Source: Betaproteobacteria bacterium
Lineage (GTDB): Bacteria > Bdellovibrionota_B > Oligoflexia > Silvanigrellales > Silvanigrellaceae
Direction: 5' to 3'
NCBI GenBank assembly: GCA_016868315.1
Contig: VGHE01000001.1
Span: forward strand, 186,001 to 250,000
Length of the DNA: 64,000 bases
Both the position numbers and the translations under genes were made by a program. The notes under the pieces are model-generated. The model worked only from the letters and a program-made list of their open reading frames with translations, had not been told where the DNA came from and ran no database searches. The number at the start of each line of letters is the position of its first letter. The stretch's first letter is position 1. This document shows positions 32,380 to 42,454 of the stretch, in pieces.

Positions 32380-35307
32380 GTGACACACGCATCGCATGCT
32401 CCCTCGGAACAGCCGCGCTTATTTCTTTTTGACGGGATGGCTCTGCTTTTTCGTTCTTTTTATGCGATGGGTCGTGCTGGCCTTACGGCTCCCGACGGCA
32501 CGCCAACCGGAGCTATCTTCGGATTCCTCAAGATCCTCCAAAAAGTTGTGAAGGAGCAGAATCCAACGCATGTTGCTGTGACCTGGGATCGCAAGGAAAA
32601 AACTTTCCGCCACGAGAGTTTTCCGGAATACAAAGCCAATCGTTCCGAAACACCTCCCGATCTTCTCAAACAGATTCCAATCATCAAAGAACTCCTTGAG
32701 CGTTCCGGAATTCCCAGTTTTTCGCTGGCGGGTTATGAAGGGGATGATGTGATTGGCACGATTGCGCAGAGTTTTGCGCAGCAGGGCGATGTGTTCATTG
32801 TTTCTGCCGACAAAGACTTCATGCAACTTGTTGATGAGCATATCAAGCTTTTCTCGCTCAAGGCTGGCGATGATTATGAGGTCATGGGACGCGCTCACGT
32901 CATCGACTACTTCGGAGTTCCTCCCGAGCAGGTGTGTGAAGTGCTGGCAATTACCGGCGACAAAGTAGACAACATTCCCGGCGTGAAAGGCATTGGTGAC
33001 AAGGGCGCCGCCAAACTCGTTCAGGAATTCGGTTCACTTCAGAATATCTATGAAAATCTCGACAAGGTCTCGAATGAGCGTTTGCGTGGCCTGCTCGCAA
33101 CGAGCAGGGATGCAGCGCTACTTTCGCGGCGTTTGGTTCAAATTCACACCTCGGTGCCACTCGATTTCGATGAATTGAGAATGCGCTACACCTGGCAAGA
33201 TCTCTCGCATAACCAGAAGCTCAAACACGAAATTGAAACACTTGGAATGAATTCTTTGCTGCGTGGTTTTGCTCCTGCGCAGGCTAAATCTTCGGTGGAA
33301 AGTGACTCCGCACACAGTGATGTAAAAACATCACGGCGCAAATCAAAACCCACTGCAGAGACTCCGATGAGTCTCTTCGATACAGGTGAAAGTGCTGAGG
33401 CTACGGCGGAGCCAATTTCTCCCGCTCCGAGCCGGGCAGAGTGGGGCGAGCGCAACTACCAATGCGTTTTGACGAGAACTGGTTTGCACAAGCTTCTTGA
33501 GCAAATCAGCTCACCCGCAACACGTTTCTTTGCCTTCGACACAGAAACGACCGGACTCGATCTCATTGAGCACAAACCCATTGGTTGCAGTTTTTGTTTC
33601 CGCTCGGGCGAAGCGTTTTATTTGCCTTTGTTTGCAGGTCATCTTTCAGGAGCGGGGCTCGCCACGGGCTTTGCGCAGGCTGAATTTTCACCCGAAGAAG
33701 CTTTGGCTGGATTGCGCGATGCTTTTACGCGGCGCGTGGGAACGCTTGTTGCACACAATTTGAAATTCGACCTGCATCAGATGTTGAATTTGGGTGTTGA
33801 GCTTGGTGCCGCTGCGTTTGCCGACACCATGATTGCTGCATGGATGCTGAATCCTTCGACGGGCGGCTACGGCCTCGATGCCCAAACGCTCAAAGTTCTT
33901 GCCCTTGAAAAAATTCCCACTTCGAAACTGATTGGCAAGGAAGCTGCTCGCCAGGCCATGACTGAAGTTCCTCTTAATCTGCTGACCGAGTATGCGTGTG
34001 AAGATGTTGATGCCACGCTTCGACTTTGGGAAGTTTTGGAGCAGGAACTCAAGTCCGATGCGAAGGTTGAACATCTCTTCCACAGTCTTGAAATGCCTTT
34101 GCTGCGCGTGCTTGCGCATATGGAACGCGCAGGTGTTCACATTGATTCCGAATATCTTGCGGATCTTGCGGCTGAGGTGCAGCAGAAGATTTCGGCAATC
34201 GAACGGCAGATTCATGCCCTGGCGGGACAAGAATTCAATATTGGCAGCCCCAAGCAATTGGGTGGAGTGCTTTTCGAAAATCTGAAAGTTCATGAAGCAG
34301 TCGGCTTCAAAGGCAAACTCGCCCGAACCACGCTGGGCTACAAAACCGATGCGGCGGTGCTCGAGCAATTCCAGGGGCACCCAGTGGTCGCACTTGTGCA
34401 GGAGTATCGCGAGCTCTCTAAGCTTCTCAATACTTACATTCTGGTCTTGCCTCAGCTTGTAAAGAAATCCACCGGGCGCATTCACACAAGTTTCCACCAG
34501 ATAGGGACAGCCACCGGTCGCCTGTCTAGCAGCGACCCCAACCTACAAAACATCCCCGTGCGCACTGAGCTCGGAAAGAAAGTGCGCCAGGCCTTTTGTG
34601 CTTCGGAGGCCGAGTCGGTGATTCTCTCAATCGACTACTCGCAGGTAGAACTGCGGGTGATGGCTCATTTAGCGCAAGATGAAACGATGATTGCGGCGTT
34701 CCGTTCAGGAGCCGACATCCACCTCCAAACTGCAGCCCGGATTCTTGGTAAAGCTCCAGAGCAGGTGACTCCCGAAGAGCGCGGCAACGCCAAGACCATC
34801 AACTTCGGAATTATCTACGGCATGGGTGCACAGCGGTTGGCGCGCGAACAAAAGATTCCGCTGGCCGAAGCCAAATCTTTTATCGAACGCTACTTTTTGA
34901 ATTTCGCCGGAGTCTACCGTTACCTCGAGGAACAGCGGCAAACCGCCCGGTTGAAAGGGGTTGTGCACACTTTCTTTGGTCGACCCCGACCCGTCAATCT
35001 TTCCGCAGCATTCAATCCCGGCGAAGTTAAGGCTCTCGAGAACATCGCCATCAACTCTCCCATTCAGGGTACGGCGGCCGACATTATGAAAATGGGCATG
35101 CTGCGTGCTGCTGATGCTTTGCAAAAGAGCGGATTGCGGGCCAGGATGCTCCTTCAGGTGCACGATGAGCTGGTGTTGGAATGCCCACGCGAAGAGGTAG
35201 ACGCAACCGCAACTCTGCTTAAAAATGCTCTCGAGGGTGCTGTGGAATTTTCGATCCCCCTCGTTGCTGATGTGGGCGTTGGGCGAAATTGGTTGGAGGC
35301 GAAATAA
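32380..35307 (+). CDS. polA: DNA polymerase I
   Basis: The protein has about 975 residues with three domains: 5'-3' exonuclease/flap nuclease (about 15-300, FLFDGMALLFRSFYA, EGDDVIGT, ITGDKVDNIPG), a 3'-5' exonuclease (about 370-560) and the family A polymerase (about 570-975). The proofreading carboxylates are present (FDTETTG, HNLKFDLHQ, YACEDVDAT). Polymerase motif A is SIDYSQVELR, motif B RGNAKTINFGIIYG and motif C QVHDELVLE. I prefer the GTG at 32380, 10 nt after GGAGG, over the TTG at 32359. It fills gaps and removes primers during repair and replication. Confidence 0.97.
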   Translation: MTHASHAPSEQPRLFLFDGMALLFRSFYAMGRAGLTAPDGTPTGAIFGFLKILQKVVKEQNPTHVAVTWDRKEKTFRHESFPEYKANRSETPPDLLKQIPIIKELLERSGIPSFSLAGYEGDDVIGTIAQSFAQQGDVFIVSADKDFMQLVDEHIKLFSLKAGDDYEVMGRAHVIDYFGVPPEQVCEVLAITGDKVDNIPGVKGIGDKGAAKLVQEFGSLQNIYENLDKVSNERLRGLLATSRDAALLSRRLVQIHTSVPLDFDELRMRYTWQDLSHNQKLKHEIETLGMNSLLRGFAPAQAKSSVESDSAHSDVKTSRRKSKPTAETPMSLFDTGESAEATAEPISPAPSRAEWGERNYQCVLTRTGLHKLLEQISSPATRFFAFDTETTGLDLIEHKPIGCSFCFRSGEAFYLPLFAGHLSGAGLATGFAQAEFSPEEALAGLRDAFTRRVGTLVAHNLKFDLHQMLNLGVELGAAAFADTMIAAWMLNPSTGGYGLDAQTLKVLALEKIPTSKLIGKEAARQAMTEVPLNLLTEYACEDVDATLRLWEVLEQELKSDAKVEHLFHSLEMPLLRVLAHMERAGVHIDSEYLADLAAEVQQKISAIERQIHALAGQEFNIGSPKQLGGVLFENLKVHEAVGFKGKLARTTLGYKTDAAVLEQFQGHPVVALVQEYRELSKLLNTYILVLPQLVKKSTGRIHTSFHQIGTATGRLSSSDPNLQNIPVRTELGKKVRQAFCASEAESVILSIDYSQVELRVMAHLAQDETMIAAFRSGADIHLQTAARILGKAPEQVTPEERGNAKTINFGIIYGMGAQRLAREQKIPLAEAKSFIERYFLNFAGVYRYLEEQRQTARLKGVVHTFFGRPRPVNLSAAFNPGEVKALENIAINSPIQGTAADIMKMGMLRAADALQKSGLRARMLLQVHDELVLECPREEVDATATLLKNALEGAVEFSIPLVADVGVGRNWLEAK

Positions 35308-35310
35308 CGC

Positions 35311-36324
35311 ATGAAGATTCTCGACACGATTTCGACGGTCTTCAACAAAGGTGTTGCGCGCAAGGCAGCGCGCCAGAGAGCGGTTGAAACGGCCGCTGCG
35401 GGCGTCGTTCCGCACGTCATTGAGCCTGCTCCTGGAGAAATGAGCATTGTTGCCCATATCTCTGACCTACGCAGGCACATCGTTAGGGCGGTCTATTGGT
35501 ATCTTGCTTTGGTTGTGTTGGCTTTCATCAACATGAAGGCACTGATTCGTTTTCTTCAGCTTCCCTACACTTGTTACAACTATCTTATCGCGCAAGCGAA
35601 TCAGGCAGGCGAGAGCCTTCAGGTGGCCTTGCAGAAATTCGCTGATTTTGTGTCTTGGCCTACGCAATGCTTGAGTGCTGCAGCGGCAGCTACAGCATCA
35701 GCGCAAACCCTGAAGACCATAGGTCTCATCGAGGTGATGTGGGTCAACTTGAAAATGTGTATGCTCGTTGCGGGAGTCTTGGGTCTGCCATTGATTCTGC
35801 GCGAGTTGTGGTTGTTTGTGTCGCCTGCGTTGTTTGAGCGCGAGCGCCAGGTGGCAAAGACGCTGATTGTGTCCAGTCTCCTGCTTTTTTACATCGGAAT
35901 TTTCTTCGGCTTCTTTGTTATTGTGCCTGCCTTCCTTGCGCAAACACTGCAGTGGGCAGCTGAATATGCTTCGGTGGAAATGACGTACGAAAACTATTTC
36001 GGGTCGCTCACCACGCTTGTGATGATCTTTGGGGTGGTCTTCCAGGTTCCAGTCATCATCTCACTGCTTGGCCTAGTGGGTGTTGTCAAATCACATCACA
36101 TTACGGACAACCGCAAATTCGTGTTTTTCGGAGCATTCGTTTTGGGTGCGCTGATCAGCCCACCTGACGTCTTCAGCCAGACTTTGGTTTCCGTGCCTTT
36201 ATATCTGATGTGCGAGATCTCGGTGTTTGCTCTGCGTGCGATTGAAAAGTCGCGCGCCAAGGCGGCCGCAGAGGCTGAAGCCGCAGCTCAGAACACAGCG
36301 GTCACAACAACGGACAATCCGTGA
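35311..36324 (+). CDS. tatC: Sec-independent protein translocase TatC
   Basis: The protein has 337 residues with six membrane segments. Family landmarks are HISDLRRHIVRA (usual HLxELRxR), the FYIGIFFGFFVIVPAFL helix, EMTYENYFGSL and the LGALISPPDVFSQ motif. TatC is the receptor for twin-arginine signal peptides. It is about 80 residues longer than the enteric protein, because of a 45-residue N-terminal extension, a longer first periplasmic loop (about 75-130) and an Ala-rich tail. tatA/B are not in the window. It starts 3 nt after polA and its end overlaps the convergent peptidase by 23 nt. Confidence 0.93.
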   Translation: MKILDTISTVFNKGVARKAARQRAVETAAAGVVPHVIEPAPGEMSIVAHISDLRRHIVRAVYWYLALVVLAFINMKALIRFLQLPYTCYNYLIAQANQAGESLQVALQKFADFVSWPTQCLSAAAAATASAQTLKTIGLIEVMWVNLKMCMLVAGVLGLPLILRELWLFVSPALFERERQVAKTLIVSSLLLFYIGIFFGFFVIVPAFLAQTLQWAAEYASVEMTYENYFGSLTTLVMIFGVVFQVPVIISLLGLVGVVKSHHITDNRKFVFFGAFVLGALISPPDVFSQTLVSVPLYLMCEISVFALRAIEKSRAKAAAEAEAAAQNTAVTTTDNP

Positions 36325-38185
36325 CCGCTGTGCCCAGCGATTGGCACTTGCGTTCGTAAGCCGTGAGGTCGTGTTTGTCGGCCTCGCTCAGCAGATTCAC
36401 GTCAATCAAATCCCAATCGTACCCCACCCAAACCACATTCTCGAAGGTGTGGGTGTGTGGGTTGTCGGGGGTTGGCTCGCGCGGCACCACCAAGGCCACA
36501 TTCTCGATGCGCACGCCACCTTTTCCAGGCAAATAAACCCCTGGTTCAACACTCACTACGGCGTGCTCTGTAAAGGAATAACTTGATGCGGGTGAAATTC
36601 GAATTCCATTTTCATGGACGTGAATGCCGATGCCGTGGCCTGTGCCGTGGGCGTAGTCGTATCCTTTCTGCTGCAGGGGCGAGCGCGCCAGGGCATCAAT
36701 ATCGCGGCAGGGAGTATCTAGGTTAAACGTTGCACGGAGGCCTGCGAGGCAGGACTTCAGTGTGAGGGTGTAGATTTCCCTCTGCCAACTTTCGGCTGTC
36801 TTCGCTTCGGTTGCAAACAGGGCAACGCGCGTGCAGTCGGTTGCAAAACCTTCTTTATAGTAGGCTCCGCTGTCGAGTAGCAGGAGATCTCCCGGCTGCG
36901 CATGTTTTTTGGACGAAGGTGTTGAATAGTGAATAACTGCGCCATTTTCAGCAAACCCAGAAATGGTTTTGAAGCTCAGTTCCAGGGCTCCTGCGGCACC
37001 ATATTCTGCCTTTATGCGCGCTGCCAATTGTGTTTCTGAAAGCGGCGTAGACGAGCGGGCGCATTCTTTTGCCCAGCGCAGAGTTTGCGCAATGGCCTTG
37101 CTGCTGCGCAGGAAGCTCTGACGGATGGAGTGGAGTTCTTCGTTCGTTTTGGAGACCCGCATTTCCTCAATCAGATGCATCTCAGGGAGAATTTCTGCCG
37201 CGGGAAAAATTCTCGAGACTTCAGCGGGCAGAGCTGCGTTCATGGCGCGTCCGCTGAAGCAGATTTTCAATTGAGAAGCATTTTCCTTTTTTACGATATC
37301 ACTCAGTGCTTGCAAAGCACGAGCGAGCGCGCCACGGGTCACAGTGATGTTTTCACTGTCGCCCAATTCAACTGGGCATGCGGAAGACTCTTCAGGAAGA
37401 TGCAAGATGCACCCAGAGGCAGTGGTGAATGTGTAGGCTAAAAAGGACGACAGCTGTGGCAGGTGATAGCCGCGCGCGTTGAGCAGCCATGCGGCATCGT
37501 CGCTCATGCAGGTTGCATAGATGAATTGAGTGCCGGGATATTTATGAGCCAAAGCCGCGCGCAGGGATTTTAGGTTTTGCTCGAGACTGCGTCCGGTGAG
37601 TTTGGGATCAAGAGCTTGAATTTTTCGATCTGTGCGCCAGCCCTCGGCCTGTAATGCAGATGCAACTTCACCCTGACCAAACCCAAACAATGCGATTTGC
37701 TTTTGGCTGCAAAGCGTTTCCATTGTTCGCCAACGCGTCCATCCCACGCGTTGGGTGTCGGCAGCCAATCGGCACTGGGCAGGGAGTTTTTCGCGCATCC
37801 AGGAAAAAAGAGCTTCGTCGAGGCCTGTAGCCAAGGTGAACTTGTGCACACCCACAAGCTCTGGACTCGTTTCCTGGTCGGCTTGAAGATGGTAGCGCCC
37901 ATCAACGAAGAGTTGAAAACGTGCTTTCAAATGCAATTTTTCAGCCAGTGCGCGGGTCAGGAACAGCCCGTCACCGGTGGAGCCTGTGAAGCCAGAAAGG
38001 TTGAATCGTTGGTTCGCAGAGAGCGGTGTGTACTCACTGAGGAAGGCGTCTTGTGCCGTTACGAGAACCGCATCGAGCCCGTTGCTGCAGCACCAAGCCT
38101 CAAGCCTATCTTGAAAAACGGAGATTTCCGTCGCAGCAGTTTGGGGAAGGATATGACTCAAGGGAAGTTCTTTGCTCACTTGCAT
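36302..38185 (-). CDS. Xaa-Pro aminopeptidase, three-domain M24B type
   Basis: The protein has 627 residues from the ATG at 38185, which has GAGG about 8 nt upstream. Two N-terminal creatinase-like domains (about 20-330) precede a pita-bread M24 domain. The five metal ligands are visible: Asp in LLLLDSGA, Asp in ATDCTR, His in HGTGHGIG, Glu in SVEPGVY and Glu in VRIENVALVV. The length and domain count match the eukaryotic-type cytosolic aminopeptidase P (XPNPEP1-like) rather than the shorter PepP. It removes N-terminal residues before proline, with two Mn(II) likely. No signal peptide is seen. Confidence 0.92.
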   Translation of the reverse strand: MQVSKELPLSHILPQTAATEISVFQDRLEAWCCSNGLDAVLVTAQDAFLSEYTPLSANQRFNLSGFTGSTGDGLFLTRALAEKLHLKARFQLFVDGRYHLQADQETSPELVGVHKFTLATGLDEALFSWMREKLPAQCRLAADTQRVGWTRWRTMETLCSQKQIALFGFGQGEVASALQAEGWRTDRKIQALDPKLTGRSLEQNLKSLRAALAHKYPGTQFIYATCMSDDAAWLLNARGYHLPQLSSFLAYTFTTASGCILHLPEESSACPVELGDSENITVTRGALARALQALSDIVKKENASQLKICFSGRAMNAALPAEVSRIFPAAEILPEMHLIEEMRVSKTNEELHSIRQSFLRSSKAIAQTLRWAKECARSSTPLSETQLAARIKAEYGAAGALELSFKTISGFAENGAVIHYSTPSSKKHAQPGDLLLLDSGAYYKEGFATDCTRVALFATEAKTAESWQREIYTLTLKSCLAGLRATFNLDTPCRDIDALARSPLQQKGYDYAHGTGHGIGIHVHENGIRISPASSYSFTEHAVVSVEPGVYLPGKGGVRIENVALVVPREPTPDNPHTHTFENVVWVGYDWDLIDVNLLSEADKHDLTAYERKCQSLGTAVTDCPLL

Positions 38186-38291
38186 GAATAAAACCTCAAG
38201 GGAAACGGGGCATCGTGGCTTGACGCTCACACCGAATCATTTTAGTTTGGCCGACGCTTCTTATTCTATTTTTTGCGGAGGCCTTGTGTCC

Positions 38292-39542
38292 ATGTTTTCA
38301 GCTCGCAAAATTGCTCTCCTCGCTGCCGTTGTCGCCCAGGCACCTGCCTTCGCCAACACCGAAAAATCCGACAAAGAACTTCAGAAGGCTGTCATTCCCT
38401 ATGGATTGATCCAAGCCTATTCGAACCTTGCCGACTCTCAGGCAGCAGGTACACCTGAATTTCAGCTCGCCAATGTTCGCTTCGGCCTCCGTGTGAGCGA
38501 AGGTATCACTCGTGCCCAGTTCGAAACCCAAATTCTCGGCAACGTTGGCCCTGAAATTTCTGCTACAAACGGTATCAACGGCGTAAGCATTCGCCGTGCT
38601 GATGTGGGTTTGTCGCTGCCCTCCAACACCACCTTCTCTCTCGGCAGAACCCGTCTTGGCGGCGCTGACGCCTGGGGTATGGATGCAACCATCACCGTTG
38701 ACCAGTTCAGCTGGATTGATGGTGTATCTGTTGTGCAGAAGCTCTCCCTCGGTGGCAAGAATGAAATGAGCGTGTCACTCGGTGTGGGTAACTCGATGGG
38801 TTTCCCCGGCGGTCGTGATTCCCGTGTTTTTGGAAAAACTCTGAAAACTGATCGTGGCGTCATTGCAGGCACAAAAATGAATTACGACGGCGTAGTTGCT
38901 GCGGCATTCTTTGGAATGGAAAAGAATCAGGTTCAGCAGGAAGCTGCCTCAGCGCAGACTGTTGTCAACGCCGATGGCAAACCCATCGATAACACTTTCG
39001 TCAAAACCGAGCGCAAAATCACAGCCCGCGATGTCTCCCACTTCGAAGGTTCATTGGGATACAACCGCGACAATTGGGCATTCGGTGGATGGTACCAGTC
39101 AGTCGTTCGTTCAAAGCTGAACGTGGTGACATCTGTTTCCAAAGGCAAGTTCGACACCGCGGCTGCAACTTCCGACGATGCTAAGTTTGGCGTCATTTCA
39201 TCTTCTATCCCGAAAACAACCGACGTCACCGTGGGTCTCGGTTTCAATGGTGACTCTCAACTCTTCGGTGTGGGAGATCTCCTCCAGAAGGGTGACCTCA
39301 TCACTTACGGATTCTCGACATCTAAGGTGAGCAAACGCGATGACTCTATCGCTGACTCCAACGAGGCCAAGCAAGACCAAACCCAAGTTGTGATTGGTGC
39401 TGGTTACGCTGCGGGTGGCTTCCAGATCGAGCTTGGGCATGAGTACACAATGGCCGACGACAAAGTCTTCACCGGCAAAGACGGCAAGCCAGAGAGCAAG
39501 ACTTCAAACCGCACCTATCTCGTCGGAATCTACTCCTTCTAA
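38292..39542 (+). CDS. outer-membrane porin-like beta-barrel protein
   Basis: The protein has 416 residues from the ATG at 38292, 10 nt after GGAGG. A signal peptide (IALLAAVVAQAPAFA) is followed by a barrel-like sequence of about 16 strands with short Gly/Asp-rich loops, starting VIPYGLIQAYSNLAD and ending RTYLVGIYSF with terminal Phe. The N-terminal block LANVRFGLRVSEGITRAQFE with the SLGRTRLGGADAWG element resembles phosphate-selective or trimeric general porins, in which such a strand carries a pore arginine. The substrate is unknown. The stop abuts the ATG of the epimerase gene. Confidence 0.75.
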   Translation: MFSARKIALLAAVVAQAPAFANTEKSDKELQKAVIPYGLIQAYSNLADSQAAGTPEFQLANVRFGLRVSEGITRAQFETQILGNVGPEISATNGINGVSIRRADVGLSLPSNTTFSLGRTRLGGADAWGMDATITVDQFSWIDGVSVVQKLSLGGKNEMSVSLGVGNSMGFPGGRDSRVFGKTLKTDRGVIAGTKMNYDGVVAAAFFGMEKNQVQQEAASAQTVVNADGKPIDNTFVKTERKITARDVSHFEGSLGYNRDNWAFGGWYQSVVRSKLNVVTSVSKGKFDTAAATSDDAKFGVISSSIPKTTDVTVGLGFNGDSQLFGVGDLLQKGDLITYGFSTSKVSKRDDSIADSNEAKQDQTQVVIGAGYAAGGFQIELGHEYTMADDKVFTGKDGKPESKTSNRTYLVGIYSF

Positions 39543-39543
39543 T

Positions 39544-40935
39544 ATGCAGCGGGAGCTCCGCTATAGAGTCTCTCTTCCTGTTGAGGCAGAGTCAGCTTAT
39601 GCATGGCATGAGCATGACTCTGCCTTTAATCGTTTGAGCCCCATTTGGGAAACAACCCGCATGGTCTCGAGCGAGGGCATACGCGAGGGTGGGCGAGCGA
39701 TCATTGCCATTCCTTCTCCCGTGGGCTCGATGCATTGGCATGCCGAGCATTTTGATGTCCATAAGGGAAAAGAATTCTCCGACCGGCAGCAAAAAGGTCC
39801 ATTTCATTTTTGGATGCACAGGCATCTCTTTGAGGGGGCTGATTCTGGATGCGTTCTCAATGACATCATTCGCTATGAGCTCCCTCTGAGTCCTGTTTCT
39901 GATCTCTTTGCAGGGTGGTTTGTTCAGCGCAAATTGGCAGCCATGTTTGCATATCGCCACAAAGTGCTGAGCAATGACTTGGTTTTTTGGAAATCACTTC
40001 CGGAGAAAAAAGTGAAAAGAATTCTACTCACGGGTAGTAGCGGTCTGATTGGAAGCGAGCTCGCTCCGTTTCTGCGCATGGGTGGATATGAAGTGATCGG
40101 CGTTTCTCGCCGTGCTGAGCCTGGGCGCACTTCGGTATGTTGGGATTTGAGCAAACCCAACCCCGAGGATGCGTCGGTTCTTCTCGATGGCAAGCCGCTC
40201 GATGCGGTCATTCATTTGGCCGGTGAAAGTATCGCAGAAGGTCGCTGGTCTGAGGCGAAAAAGCAGCGTCTGATACGCTCGCGTGTCGATGCCACCAACA
40301 ACCTGATTGTGGGTTTGCAGAAACTGGGTCTGTCACCACGTGTTTTTATCTCAGCATCTGGTGTTGGATTGTATGGTGATCGTGGCGATCAAATCCTGAC
40401 CGAGTCATCCGCACCCGGAGCAGGTTTTTTGGGTGAATTAGCTCAGGCTTGGGAGGCTGCAGCGCGTGCCTCCGAGATGGCTTTTTCTGCGCGTTCAGTT
40501 CAAATGCGCATGGGAGCTGTGCTCACTCCGCGGGGCGGTGCATTGGCCAAAATGCTGCTGCCGTTCAAGTGTGGCGTTGGTGGTGTCTTGGGAAATGGGC
40601 GGCAGTGGATGAGCTGGGTTGCACTCGACGATGTTCTCTACGCAGTTACTTATGCTCTTGAAACACAGGCTGTTTCCGGCCCGGTCAACCTGGTTTCTCC
40701 ACATCCGGTGACCAACGCTGAATTCACCCGTACGCTGGCTCAGGTGTTGAAACGCCCAGCCGTGCTGCCAGCGCCCGCGTTTGCCCTGCGTTTGGTGCTC
40801 GGTGAACTTGCAGACGAGCTCCTGCTTAACAGTCAGCGAGCATTGCCAAGGGAGTTGCTTGAGTCTGGGTTTGAATTCAAGCACGCTGACTTGCGCGACG
40901 CTCTCAGCCACATGTTGGGAAAAAATCGGCTTTAG
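39544..40935 (+). CDS. SRPBCC-TIGR01777 fusion: NAD(P)-dependent epimerase-family protein
   Basis: The protein has 463 residues. Residues 1-155 form a SRPBCC/START-like ligand-binding domain (RYRVSLPVEAESAYAWHE, then SDLFAGWFVQRKLAAMFAYRH). Residues 158-463 are a TIGR01777-type extended SDR with LTGSSGLIGSELAPFL, VIHLAGESIAEGRW and SASGVGLYGDRGD. The same two-domain arrangement is common in Gram-negatives; the physiological substrate is not known (the SDR half is related to the plant SULA/YfcH proteins). The ATG lies 1 nt after the porin stop without a clear Shine-Dalgarno, suggesting coupling. Confidence 0.85.
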   Translation: MQRELRYRVSLPVEAESAYAWHEHDSAFNRLSPIWETTRMVSSEGIREGGRAIIAIPSPVGSMHWHAEHFDVHKGKEFSDRQQKGPFHFWMHRHLFEGADSGCVLNDIIRYELPLSPVSDLFAGWFVQRKLAAMFAYRHKVLSNDLVFWKSLPEKKVKRILLTGSSGLIGSELAPFLRMGGYEVIGVSRRAEPGRTSVCWDLSKPNPEDASVLLDGKPLDAVIHLAGESIAEGRWSEAKKQRLIRSRVDATNNLIVGLQKLGLSPRVFISASGVGLYGDRGDQILTESSAPGAGFLGELAQAWEAAARASEMAFSARSVQMRMGAVLTPRGGALAKMLLPFKCGVGGVLGNGRQWMSWVALDDVLYAVTYALETQAVSGPVNLVSPHPVTNAEFTRTLAQVLKRPAVLPAPAFALRLVLGELADELLLNSQRALPRELLESGFEFKHADLRDALSHMLGKNRL

Positions 40936-40953
40936 TTGACCCACAGAGCTCGC

Positions 40954-42426
40954 TCAAAACCACAGCTCAATTCCAGACTGCACCGTGCCAAGGGTGTTTC
41001 TGAAGCTCCCGTCGAGCTGTTTTTTGAAATCTAGATCATATTTGCCATAGGTAAATGACGTATAGACTTGCGGTGAGCCAAGGACGTTCTCATTGAGTGC
41101 GTAACGCATGATCGGTGTTACAAGCAATGCGTTGCTCTGTGTTTTGCTGGTTTTGTTGTCGCGGAACGAGTAGCTGACATCGAGTGCAAGATGAAATGCC
41201 TTGGTCACGTAAAGCACCGGCTGAGCGCCAAGTGCAACTGTACGCTGCTTTCGGGTGGTTTCGCCAAGAGAAACAATCGCTCCGTCAGTTTGCACGCGAT
41301 AGAGAGTCTGATCGTTTTTAAAGACTGTTTGTTCAACCGAGAAGCCAGTAATTAAGCTCCAGCCAATAAAGTTGAAGATGCTTGAGTCTTGGATGAAGTA
41401 AATTGCATCATAACCGCTATTGTCACCGCGCAGCGATTCTTCGGAGTAGTCAGGTGGGCGGAGATTCAAGCCCATGGTGGTGTTGCCGAATCCACCGGTC
41501 TCAGGATTATTGCGCGCCATCACAGTTCCCACCAGAAATTCTTGTGAACCACGAATGGCCTTGCGTTTGCCATCTGTGGTTGCATCTGCTGGAGCTGCGC
41601 CACGTATGATAACTTTGACCATCGGAACGACCGAATAGTTTGATTCGAGCGGAATTTCTCTGCGGAACAGCAGCGATGCGTCTTTTGTTTCAACGAGCAC
41701 GGGTGTTGTTTTGCGTGCGAGCGTATCCTCTTCAGAGAGCCCTTCGATTACACCTTCGCGCTTAGATTTACTGTACCCGACAGAAAAAAACGTCCGGTCG
41801 GTTTCAATGCCAAATCCGAGCGCCTTGGTATCAAAAGGGTTTCCTGCCTCGAACAGGCGCAAGTCTTCAAACTCGAGTTGGCGCGAGCCAGCCCAAATGC
41901 GCATGTCGGATTTAGTTGGAAGCTGGACGTAAAGGTCTCGGATTCTGAAATTATTGACGTTTGGAATCGCGCTGTTCTCGGTGTCTGAAGGTGATTTGAG
42001 CACCAGGGCGGATTCATGTGTCGTGGCCTCGCGCGTATCCATGCCAAAGGTGAATTTGACGTCACTCTGGAAGGTCTTGCTCATTTGGAATTTGAGGTAA
42101 TTCGGATCGCGCGCATGCCGAGAAGTTTTGAGACGTGGGGACGTTTGTGTGTCGGGTGCCTCTTGGGTGAGGCGGCGAAAAAAATTCGAGAATGAATTTC
42201 CGCCCGCACCATCGACCAGTTCGCGGCCAGTAAAGGGCGAGGCCGTATTGAATCCGGCACGCCAATAGCCATTGAATTCAAAGCTTTCCTCATGAACAAA
42301 AACGTTGTCGTTGCTATAGACTTCGTTGGCCTGTGCCAAAGCAAAGGAGCACAGCGGTACCGCAGCAGCCACGCACAACGGCCAGCTCCAGTCTACTTTT
42401 TTGTTCAGTGAACATCGCTTGAACAC
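40954..42426 (-). CDS. LamB-like (maltoporin-type) outer-membrane porin, second copy
   Basis: The protein has 490 residues. A signal peptide (WPLCVAAAVPLCSFALAQA) is followed by FEFNGYWRAGFNTAS, IWAGSRQLEFEDLRLFEAGNP (split: DLRLFEAG), and a C-terminal TPIMRYAL ... QVYTSFTYGKYD ... SGIELWF ending. These follow the LamB pattern (FHGYxRxG, vWaGkR, TPalq, ElRlyxTYxxW, terminal WF) and suggest an 18-strand sugar porin. It is a paralogue of the gene immediately upstream. GTG at 42426 is chosen since AGAGGG lies 9 nt upstream; a TTG at 42471 is an alternative that overlaps the upstream gene. Inner-membrane sugar transporters are not adjacent, so the solute is unknown. Confidence 0.75.
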   Translation of the reverse strand: MFKRCSLNKKVDWSWPLCVAAAVPLCSFALAQANEVYSNDNVFVHEESFEFNGYWRAGFNTASPFTGRELVDGAGGNSFSNFFRRLTQEAPDTQTSPRLKTSRHARDPNYLKFQMSKTFQSDVKFTFGMDTREATTHESALVLKSPSDTENSAIPNVNNFRIRDLYVQLPTKSDMRIWAGSRQLEFEDLRLFEAGNPFDTKALGFGIETDRTFFSVGYSKSKREGVIEGLSEEDTLARKTTPVLVETKDASLLFRREIPLESNYSVVPMVKVIIRGAAPADATTDGKRKAIRGSQEFLVGTVMARNNPETGGFGNTTMGLNLRPPDYSEESLRGDNSGYDAIYFIQDSSIFNFIGWSLITGFSVEQTVFKNDQTLYRVQTDGAIVSLGETTRKQRTVALGAQPVLYVTKAFHLALDVSYSFRDNKTSKTQSNALLVTPIMRYALNENVLGSPQVYTSFTYGKYDLDFKKQLDGSFRNTLGTVQSGIELWF

Positions 42427-42454
42427 CGTATCAAACCCTCTTTCCGAGCGCTGC

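Noticed and set aside
33688-34497. 269-codon antisense frame inside polA.
   Set aside because: polA is unmistakable on the other strand over this span; the antisense product resembles no protein and is a long chance frame.
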